Assembly (NCBI GenBank): GCA_964425745.1
Contig: CAYRNW010000002.1
Coordinates: 156,655-220,654 of the forward strand
Source of the DNA: CALCNS01 sp964425745
GTDB lineage: Bacteria; Bacillota; JAAYKD01
Direction: 5' to 3'
Length of the DNA stretch: 64,000 bases
Under the pieces are notes generated by a model, which saw only the letters and a program-made list of their open reading frames with translations, did no database searches and had not been told where the DNA came from. Shown here piece after piece: positions 15,001-27,000 of the stretch; positions within the stretch are counted from its first letter, which is position 1, and each line of letters begins with the position of its first letter. The position numbers and the translations under genes were made by a program.

Positions 15001-18000
15001 CCCGGCAGTGATTTGGGTGGCACTACCATGGCAGGCAAGATTTACTATGCCAAAGCGCTCATTTCTTACTACGTAAACGGTCGACTGGTTCAGACTCAAA
15101 CCGATGGAGTGGCTATTACGATCTTGCCGCAACCCAAATTGACTTTGAATTACTTTGTGCCACACAATATTTTATCAAATACCCCATTCAAACTTGCCGT
15201 AACGGTGGAAAATAGTGGTTACGGGGAAGCAAGAAATCTAAACATTGACTCCGGTCAGCTGCAAATCACGGCTAATCAAGCTGGATTGCTTACTGATTTT
15301 GAGATTTTGAGCAGTTCTTTTGGGACGAATGCCGGCAATACTTTCCGTTTGGAATTTGGCAATATCGCACCTGCGACCTACAGCGAAACAACAGATCCAA
15401 TTACGAATGAGGTCATCGGTACCTGGACACCTACAAAAGTAACAGGATACTGGGTGGTCCGTTGGGTCTTGCCCGTCGAGGGAGATGAAGAACCCTATAA
15501 AGGCGAATTCCGAGACTTCAAAGCCACATTGACCCACAAAGATTACAAAGGTGTGCAACTCAATCCGCTCATTGTCGGAGTCACGACGCGCATCATTGGT
15601 AAAGAAGATGTGCTAAGCGGTGAGTTTGCAGACGGAGCTATGGCCGTAGTCAACGAAGGCAATACCGGCTTCCCGGATTACCTCATGAACTTAGATTCCG
15701 GATTGCGGATTCCCATCTTTGTTCCGGATCAAGTAACGACTACCGCACCGTATTCCGATGGTGCAACTTCGATGCAAGTTAAAACTGCGAAACCCGCAAC
15801 CACACTCGATTACAACTCGGTCCGTTATCAAATTGTAATGATTCCAGAACCTCTAGGGAGTGCCAACATTTCAGCAGTTAAACGAGGTCTCAGTGCTGAT
15901 GACGCTGCACCAGTTACCCTCGCGTTCTCGAATTACTGGAAAGACTACGGTAATATCTACATTGTGGATCAAATTCCGGTGAAGTATGAAGCCGATGGTA
16001 GCCGAACCTTCTTAGATGCGTGGTATACTGTGGAATTTGGTAGTGGAGTTAAACTCGGCGACTTTGGTTATTCCAGATTCGTTTACACAGTAGCTGAACC
16101 TGGAGATCCCAATGGAGTCTACATTGGCGTAGAGAGTGCTGGAAAATTCGTCAAAGATACGGTCTTCTATGACACGGGAATTGATCCTGATGAAGGCGAA
16201 GAGAGCTTACGCTTACGTGTCATGTTGGATAATCGATCTAAAAATGTTGAAAGTGGCAGCATTTTATTTACAGTCAAGGATGCCAAGGGAACTGTAGTAC
16301 ACAATTCCGAAACGGCCTTCAGCAACTTACAACCCTACTTTACACAATATGTTTTCTGTGACGCCTGGACTCCCGCCAAGGGGGGCACCTATACGGTTAC
16401 GGCAGAATTGAAAGCAGGCGGAAGTTTGACCGGTAGAAAGGTCACTGGCGATGTTGTAATCAACAGCTTGCCGTACAGTAATGCCGGTGCGGACTTCAGT
16501 GTGATTGTGAACCAGCCCGCCCGTTTCGATGCCAGCCGCTCCTACGATAAAGACGGAACGATTACCTCTTATGTTTGGGACTTCGGTGACGGAGAAAGCG
16601 GATTTGGTTTGACCCCGACCCATACCTATATTAAATCTGGCTCCTACAAAGTAAAACTCTTCGTGATGGATGATAACCTTTCTACCACATGGCCACCCAC
16701 CTTAGTGGGAGGTATCCCTGTAGCTTCAGAGGTGACCGATCAAAACGAATTCTCGGTCATGCAAATCACGGTGTTGGAGAACCGCCCAGATCTCTTCGTG
16801 GAAAGTGTAACATTCTCAGACGACACACCAGATGAGTCTACCCCCTTTACTGTAACAGCAAAAATTAGAAACGGAACCTCACAAGGCATAGCAGGTGGAT
16901 TACAACCCACTCCGGGACCGTTCCTCGTTGGATTCTACATGGACGATATCTATCAAGGATATGTTCGAGTGGAAGATACAATTAATGTGGATACAACGAA
17001 AGATGTTGCCTTCCAAATGACTATGCCTGCGGGTGGAGCAGCTCATAAGATTTCTGCGGTTGCCAACGACTTAGGGAAATATATTGAAGAAGCTGACTTC
17101 GACAACAACAGACGCGACGAAGTGATCAACGGTACTCAAACAGCCTTTGCTGATTTGGTGTTGACAAGTATGACAGTTGGCACGACCTCGGGAAGTACGG
17201 TTGCTTGGAATGCCGGTGTGCCCATTACGATTCAAGTTAAAAACGAGGGCAGTGCCGCAGCCGGTAACTTTAAGGTACTGACCTATGCGAATGAAACACT
17301 GATAGCCTCGGATTTTGTTCCGGGTCTCGCAGCGGCCGCTACTACTACGCTCAACTTCAGTTGGAAACCAGATGAAACTGGCAATTACACGATTCGTTCG
17401 ATTGTGGATGGACCGGTATCTGTTGTCGTTGAAATGGATGAAACCAACAATAGTAAACAACAAGAGCTGAAAGAAATCATCGTTACCTACCCGGATTTGA
17501 TTGTTGAAAATGTTCGCACCAGTCTAACCGGTAGTATTGTGCCCCAAGGAACCAACGTTGTGCTGTTTGCTTCCATTAAGAATGTAGGGAAAGCCGATGC
17601 CAATGTGCCGAATCGAGCCTACTTCTATATGGATCAACGGTTCATCGGCGCGGCTGAAGTTATTCCTACCGGTAGTTTGGCCAAGGATGCTAGCGCCACA
17701 GTCAGTGTGGTTTGGAAGAATCCAGACTATGCCGGACGTGAAATCTTGGTCATCGTGGATCCGGATAACAAAGTCAAAGAAAGCAACGAAGGCAACAACA
17801 GTGGGAGTTACATCTTTGCAACACCCATTGAAGTAACACAGGCCCAACTAGAAGTTGTTTCTCTTGTGACGAACCAAACCGGACTCGTCTACGGAAGCAA
17901 TGCTACAAGCGTGATTACCATTCGCAACAGTGGAGACCGCGATATAACAACACCTTTTGATACCAGTCTCTATGTGAAAAACAGTAAACTTCCGGATCAA

Positions 18001-21000
18001 ACTGTTGAATCCTTGCCTGCTGGTGCGGAAACAACCTTAACCTATACTTGGAAAGCAGATCAAACACCGACGGGTTCGTATACACTACGTGCCTTTACCG
18101 ACAGCAAGACTGCGATTGTAATGGGTAACCGCTCTTTGGCAACTAAAACAGAATTGGTGACAATTGGTCATGGACTCATGCTGACACCCATATGGGATGT
18201 GACCTCCTTCTCCACCGATCAAAATCCGGCGTTGAAATTGCAAGTCAATTCCAGTGAAACCCCTTGGTCCCCATTGGCTACGGGTACAGTTACAGCTCAA
18301 TTGGTTAAGCTAACAGTATCTGGCGAGACGACGACGGAAGAAATTGTTGGAACTGCAATCGCTCTAACCTATGACAGTACAGAGGGTCTCTACAAAGCAA
18401 CCCTTGCAGCTCCGACCACAGCGGGGAATTATCGTATCAAGTATGAAGTGAGTGCTGCTGGTATGAGTGCCACTCGCAACAGCGATATTCTCTTTAGCAA
18501 CAATTTTAAAGTCCAATTGACCAATACCGATCAACAAAGTTATGGGGTCGGTCAAAGTCTCAACGCAACCGGACTCGTTACCGATGAAGCCGGAGCCGGA
18601 GTAGCTTCGGTAGCTCTAACAGTTCAAGTCATTGGTGAAGAGACCTGGAAGTTCAGCGGGACTTCTTCTGCAGATGGTAGCTTTACCATTCCTGTGAAAC
18701 TCCCCAGCGACAGTGGTGGCGCTTATACGATGCGCGTTATGGCCATTAAAGATGGCGTCACGAAACAGAGCAACAATGTTATCTTCTTCTTAGATGGATT
18801 CCACATTGCATTGACTCCTAAGGTTTCAATTGTTCAAGGATATGACAAGACCTTAGGTGGATTTGTGCATAACTTAGGCGTTACAGCTCAAAGTGGTGTT
18901 CAATTGGCCTTTGAAGATGTCCCAGCCAAACTCAGCATCAGTAACGTTTTAGTGTTGAATGCCGATATTCCGGCAGAGAGTGAAGCGGAGTTCCAAATCA
19001 AACTCGCAGCAGCCGCAGATTTGGCAGTGGGAACCTACCCCATTAAAGTTACCGCCGGAAATGCCACCTATACTCTAACCGTTGATATTTTAGAAGCCAA
19101 ACCAGAGTATAGCATTAACCTCATCGGCGAGGCCGAAGCGAATAATCCGAACTTAGTTCGTGATACCTTGGCTATGAGCTTACGTCAAAATGAGATGAAA
19201 TCTTCAGTGATTCAAGTAACCAATAGCGGAACAGCTGCTATCACCGGGTTGACCGTCGAGTGCGATCTTCCCTTTGTGCGCTTTTCTGCTACACCGGAAG
19301 GTGGATATACAATTCAACCTTCCAACAAAGGCTACACGATTCGCGATGAAGAGGGACGAGCTTCCATTGTGGTGACTGCATCACCGAGCTCAGCGGTAAG
19401 GACGGGACTTTATAATGGTAAAATCATATTAACTTCAACAAATCTAAATCTAAGTCCAAAAGTTATCCCAATCATCATCTCGGTTGGTAACGAATCCGTT
19501 GCAACTTTGACCTATGAAGTGCGTAACAACAATCATGTGGTACAAGCCGATGCAACCGTTCGCCTCGTTGGTGTTGTTGCGCAAAAGAATCCGGTGATTC
19601 ACGAAGCTAAGACCAATGCTGAAGGTCAAGTGACTTTTACCAATATTCCGGCAGGACCCTACCAGTTGATTGTCAGCAAGGAATTCCACACCACTTTAGA
19701 AACAGCGGTAGATATTCCTGCGTTGATTGATCGAGTTCCGCAAATCGTGACGTTAACCAAGCAGTTGATTAGCATTGGGTTTGACGCGGAAGAAGAAAGC
19801 TATGTCTTCTCTTCATCAACTCAGAGTGTTGGTTATGACAGCGTGCTTTACAAAGCAAAACAGTTAGTCGAAAGTACGGAACCACAAATTCAACCCAATT
19901 TACCTGCAGACGAACAACAATTCTGGTACCGTTCCGGACTAGCTATGAACCAAATTTCCTTCCGCAATCCATCTACAACCATTGCCTTAAACGATGTTCA
20001 GGTTGAAATTATTGAAGGTAGTGGCAAATTACCAGTCAATACCTTCACCTTAAAAACGGATATGGGCAAGAGTCCGGTTCGTTATCTTGGTGACATGGCA
20101 CCAGGTCAAGTTGTGGACCAAATCTGGTATATGGATCTAAACCGAGTCTTTGTCATGGCAACGGTTAGCGAAACGGCCACACCAGGAATCTTCCTCTTGA
20201 CCTTCGATGGTACAAAGGTCACCCAGGCCATGGTTGATGCATACTTCTCAGCGAACGATCCTGTTGGAGATGGAAGCGTGAAATTGGTCACCGGCAGTTA
20301 TACTGAAGGTGGTAACACATTCCAAGTCCAAGTGCAAGCCAATAGTGACCAAACGTATAATGAACCCATGGATCGGATTCCAGTCTACTATGGAAACCAA
20401 GCTTACTTCTTTGATGGTACTCTGAAAGCTACCGGAAAACGAGCAGATACGGGTGCAGTAGTGGAAACCTTAGTGCCAATACGGGTATTCTACTTGCCAC
20501 CTCATTATGAGATTTGGGGTTCTGGCCGTGGTGGAGGAGAGGATGAGAGTGGTGAGCGCAGTTATGCTGACGCTTATGCTGAAAATCCCGGATTAGAACC
20601 AACGATTTCTATGGAAGCTGCATTCCCTGCCAATAACGGGAAGCTTCGAGTAATCAAATACAGCCAAAATTTCCTTAAAGAAATGGGATATGGAGCTCCT
20701 GAGATTCCGGAAGAAGCAACTGGTAGTGCTGATATGAGTTTCGGTTTTGCCTCTGGTGCCGGATTTGCTTCCCAAGCAGTGGGTATTAAGATGAGCATGA
20801 CAAATACTTCGGATTTAGCGCCGATGAAGGATTTGAAAGTTCGATTGGTGCTCACCGATATGGGTTATGACAGCAATGGACAATTGTTACCAGGAGGATC
20901 TTTGGTATATCCGAAGGTGAACATTATTGCAACCACTTCACAAGGAAGCGCTGTTTCAGTAGATGGATACACAGTTACGATTCCGGAATTGAAGATTAAT

Positions 21001-24000
21001 GAGACTTTGAAACTGGAAGCTCAGATGAAAATGGATGAGATTGAAGACATCTACAGTTACATCGCGGAGATTAATCCGGCAATTTCGGAGTTGCTGAAAG
21101 AGCAACCCACTGGAAAGATTTATGCTCGCTTTGAATACGAGTATACTGAGAAGGAAGATAAGAGTGACATGGATACTTTGGCTACCGAAGATCCATTGAA
21201 GGACCTTTTCAGACAATTGAACAGTGGCTCTCGGGAGTTTGCCCTCAAAGAACAGCCAAAGATTTATATCAGTTACAACCTTGAACAAAAGAGTGGAGAT
21301 TTATTTGAACTGATAGCAACGGTCAGCAATTTAGGGGAGGGAATAGCAGAAGGCGTTTATGTCAATTCGCCTGTTATGCCCGAAACCGATTACAAATTTA
21401 TAGTTGTCAGTGGCACCAGCTCGAAAGCAACTTCATTAAAAGATGGTATGGTTCAACTGGGAACGCTGTATCGAGGACAAACCGAACGCGTCTACTTTAC
21501 TTTGCGAAGAATCGAAGCGACGAAAGCCACAATCGGTACCAAGCAGTCGTTGGGTAAATTAGCCCAAATGCCTTCTATGCCGGTAAAGAGTCAAATCTCA
21601 GGAAACATGGTCGTGACTCCCATGAAAATGGAAGCCATGAATACGGCTAAAGCCCAATCGAACTTTGCAGCAATTAACACGGAATTAGGCTTCCTAAAAG
21701 ACAATATTGAACGAATCGTCGATAAAACCGTCTCAGAATTAGCTCGTTCCGTTCTTGATCAATACGACTACGCCAGAACTCTAACGGGTGCAGTTGGTAT
21801 TTCTCAAGTGTATGATATGACAGCCGGTATAGCAAACCTCATTGGTTGGATGAAATCGATTTATGAATTGCCACAAAAACTGAAAGATTCATTCTCATCC
21901 GGATCAGAAGAACTTCAAGAATTACTGAAGGGAAAAACCCTGGATTGGAATGATTACAGACTGTTTGCTGCCACCGAACAAGCATATCAGAGCTATGGAA
22001 CTCAATTGTTCAATGTTTTCACCAAGGGAGTCAGCGAATTCAATAAATATTTCGGTAACTCCTATAACGACTATAAAACTGCTGCCTCTGATGCATGGAA
22101 CTTATATTCAGATGCGAAGAAAAGCATTCAAGTCGTTGAGGAAATGGCAGATTATGAAGTTGCCGCGAACCAAGCAATGGAAACGTTGCAGAATGCAGCA
22201 AAGCAAATTGAAGCTGCTACTTTAACTTACAGCAGTTCCGAACGGGATCGATTGACTAAAGAAGGGCAAAATTATCTGGAAACAGCCATTCAGCAAATCA
22301 ACCGAGCCAACGAGATTAAGAACAAAAATATGAGTTTCTTCCAAAAATTAGCCGACAGTGGTACTCAAGGTTGGATTGGTGGAGAGACGACGAGAGCGTA
22401 TGAAGCAGCAGCGCGTGCTTGGGTAAACGAGGTAGAACTGTCCATGCAGAAGATCCTTAAAGATATTGCTGTTAAATTACAAGCGATTGTTAATGTTAAT
22501 CAATTGGTAGAAGCAGCAGAAGGATTGAAGACCTCCGCATCCGCTATGACCTCAATCAGTAAAGAAGCCCAACAAGTTCTTGACGCAACCAATAAAATGC
22601 TCAATGACATAGGCTATAAACCCAACCAATCGGTAGTGGAGTATCTGTCAAGCTTAGGTAAATCGTATGCGGTAGTGGAATATGCCAAGAGTTGGCTTTC
22701 CAGTAAATTACAAATCGTTGATTTGGCTGCACTGCAGAATATTTCCAAAACGACGCCCACTCTAGTAAGAAACTTGGGGAACCTGGCTCAATCCATTCGC
22801 GACGAAGCAAGCCCGACAGTAACGAAAGTCGTCGACATGATCTTTGCAAGCATTTTCCCGAACAATACAGCAGTTGCAAAAGCAAAATATGGGGAAGCTT
22901 TCAAAACGGAATTCGTTGAAAATGCACCGAACTTGGATTTCAAGAGTCAAACATTTGTGGTTTATGCTATTACACAAGCGATTAAGCTGAGTGCCCATCA
23001 GGTTATTGACCTCGATGCATATGACAAAGCGATGAAGCAATTGGCAGCCGCCAATATCGTCAATAGTCAAGCACAGATGGATGCTGCTGTGAACGCAGCA
23101 ACTCGTAAGAGCAATGTTTTCCGCATGGTAGACGAGGCACAAGTCGATATCGATCTTATTATGCAAATGGTTCAAGGCTATATTGATCAAGATGCCTTTG
23201 TGACAGCGTATTATCCATCGAGTCAAGTCTTAGCGTATGTAAAATCTCTCAATACTCAATTAAGAGCAATGTTTACATCGAATGGATCTACCCTGTTACC
23301 GAATACGCGGATTGGTCGTTATCGCAACCTATGGATCTATACTGCAGATGGTATGGATTTAATACCTGAACAAATCACACTATACGAAGTGTATCAATTG
23401 CAAATGGCCGTCGATCAAACGATTGCTGATGGCTACGATGCAGTTTACAAACGGCATATACTGAACCAAATCAAAGATATCGAGACGCGTTTGACCGTTA
23501 CCAGTGCGGCTTTGGGTATGTTCAGTGCGATGGGGCCAATCGCTAGTACCTTATCGGGAATCGCCGGAACTGCAGCACAAATGATCAGCACAAAAGACAT
23601 GACAAAAGCGATGGATTCACTCGATGCAACAATCCTAACCAAGCTTGCTAAGCACATTGGCGAGTTAGCAGTCAATACAACACTGATGGTAAATAAAGAA
23701 GTGTCAATTGCTTCTAGCTTGTTAGGCGTATTTAACACCTTGGAGAAATGGCGAAAAGTTGACCCTGAGTTACCAATTATTGTTCTGGCTCATTCTGCTT
23801 CCGATGTTGTTTTGGAAGAAGATCGATTAGAAGGAGCATCACAAGTCAGTATCACATTGCGTAATGATCATTCCGGCACTATAATGGCAGCTCCTATGGT
23901 AGAGATCTATGATAGTTACGGGATGGTAAGCGCAGTTCAGATGCAAGCAAAATCCTTAGCTCCGGGTCAAAGTCTAACATGGACGGACACAGTATTCGTT

Positions 24001-27000
24001 CCTCATAATGCATTACGAGATTCCGGTGGTTACATTGCAGTCTTTACTTTTGATGCATCTGAGGCGGAAACGATGACGATTGCACCGATTTATGGTCCGT
24101 TCACCACCGTATTCAACGCACACAACAGAGCCACTCTGGAAAAAATGAAAGTTGATGATCCCTCCGATAATACACAGACTGTCGTTGTTTCAGCTCAACC
24201 TATGGGCGGATATTTGGACGGCAAAGATGGAGAGGTCATGGATTCTGAGACGGTCACTGTTAATAAGTCTGCTGGAACAATTCTTCGTATCTTTGCCGCA
24301 TCTACTGCGGATAGTGGTGTAACACTGACTGTTAAAGATGCGAACCAGAATGTGGTAAGTGCTTATGGAGATTTGATCAACCCCGGTGACTTTATCCTCA
24401 TCGATACGTCATCAGCAGGAAGTTATACCGTTACAGTAACCAATACGGATCTTGTGGAACGTGGGTATGCCTTACAAGTGGTAGAACACCCCAACTACGG
24501 TGCGGTAGCTGGCGTCTATGCTACAGGAACTCATATCCAAGCTGTGCAGAATACCGAAGGGGATTGGCAAGCCACGATTCCAGTCAGCATATATGAAACC
24601 GGGTTAGTCAGTGGTTTTGAAAATGTGACTTTTGCATTACCTGAATTGGTGAAGAGCGATGATGCTACAGTGAAGATTACAACTTCTGAAATCAGCTTAA
24701 TGAATGCAGGTCTACAGGTGTTTGAAGATCCTGACACTGGCATCAAAACCTTTGGTAACCCCACTGCTCTTACTCAACCGTTTGACCTCTATGCCGGGTT
24801 CGGTCGCTCTGTCAATGTCGTGATTAAACCGAGCTCCACAGCAGTTAGCGGGACCTACAACGGGAACCTAGTATTGACCATTAATCCTACAAATGATAAT
24901 TTCAACCTTTCGTATTCTACAGAAGGTTGGATCGACAACAATGACGGAACATATTCCAAAACGATTCCAATTATTTTCGTACTCGATGCAGGGATTCCAG
25001 CTACACCAACGATGGCAGCCCAACTCAAGACAGGCACTAATAACATAGTGGTAGCAAGTGGAACCGGGGTTCCGGGAGAAAGAGTTTACATTCAATCTAC
25101 TGCGCCTGGAAGCGTAACCCCAGCAGTTTCAGACCCAACTCGAGGAGCTGTAATTGTGGATAGCTTTGGTAACTACTCGGTGGAGATGCCTTTCGAGGTT
25201 ACTCCAGATTTCCTAACCATCACTAATGGAGAAGTACAGCTTTATGCGAAAGCAGAAGGAAGTAACGGAGCGTTCAGTGCTAATACAGCTTTAGTAAAAG
25301 TCGTTATTGGTGCATTCGATACAACTGCTCCAATCATAACGCTTGAGAAACCCTACACAGGTGTTGAATTAAGCAGTCCTGTCAGTACGATTCAGTTCAA
25401 GGTCTTCGACGGAGAAAGCATTGTTGATGAAGATACGATTAGCGTTAGCATCGATGATGGAGCTGCCGTGACAGCAACCTACAATCGTTACAGCAGCCTT
25501 TATGAAGTTACTCTAGCGACTCCGTTGACCAGTGGAACGCATAGTCTAAGAATCACAGCCCAGAACGAGATGAATCTCTTGGCGACGAGCGACTATGCCA
25601 TCATCCTCGGTAGCAGTATCTCGGCAACCGTAACAGTCACTGCCAATGCGGTAGCGGTCGAAGGTGCCACAGTGAACATCAACGGTCAGAACCTAACAAC
25701 GGGAGCAAATGGAATCGTAAGTGTAGAACTTGCTGCCGGAACTTACAATTATTCGGTTAATAAGACTGGGTATATGCAGGTGAGTGGAACCAAAACAATT
25801 TCTGCAGCGGATTTCAACATTGCAGTTGAGCTTGTGGCTTCAGCCAATGTGACCTACACCTTCAAAGATGCGGCCAACACAGCGTTAGCAACGGTCGCTC
25901 TGACTCTAACTAACAAGACCAGTGGAACCAGTTATACTGCGGCGGTCAGTGACAGTGCTGGAACAACCAGTTTGCAAGTTCCGTTAGGGACTTATACCTA
26001 TAACATCGTTCGTGTTGGGTATGTGACACGTAGCAGTACAACCGATCAAACAGATCTTGTGGTGACAGCCGATACTACACAAAACATTACTCTACAAAAT
26101 GACACGAGTGCCAGTTTCTCTATGGTGCTAAACATCAAAGATCAGTTAGGCGTAAACTTAGGGGCGAACAGTGGGCTTGCAGTGAAATTGATTGATTCGA
26201 ATTCAAAGGAAGAATCGCTTACTCCAACTCAAGGGTCGGTCAACAAGTTCCTGACTACTGGAAATTACAGCGCAGTCATTTCTGCAACGGGATACAAACC
26301 ACTAACGGTTTCTGTTCCAGTCTTGGGAGCCAATGTTACTCAAAACATTACATTGATGCCCAACGGCTTCACTTATGATTATGCAAACGAGAAACTAAAC
26401 ATTGATGACACGTATTTAGTAAACACCAAAGCAGACTTTACCGGAACAGTTGTTGGCATTACAGATTCAATTATTCCCGGAACGGTCCTCTACATTAAAC
26501 CCACAGGAGGAGCGGCGCTACCGATTCAAATTCCTGAAAGACCGGCTGCTCCGTCTCAACCAAGCATTACGCAAACCGGCGATCAATCCTTGGCATTACA
26601 GACGATTGCCGGAGCGGAGTATAGCTTCGATGGAACTACATGGCAAGATTCTCCAAACTTTAGCGGTTTGGAAAACTTCAAAGCTCTAAGCTTCTTGGTT
26701 CGTTTCAAAGCCACGACAGAAGTCTTTGCTTCCGGTAGCGCCAGGGTGACGACCACTCTGTATCCACAAAAGATCTACATGCGGCAACTTGCCATTGACG
26801 GCATCAACAAACAAGTCAACTTCACACTTGGGAACTATTCTGGAGCTAATTCATTAGGTGGAACTCTATTCGTAGCCGTTTATGATGCAGCAGGCAAAAT
26901 GATTGAAATGAAGACCATGCTCAGTAACGCAATAGATAACGAGCAAGAGGTTCAAAAATCAATCGCATTAGCCAATGCAGGCAGCGGATCTCGTTACAAA

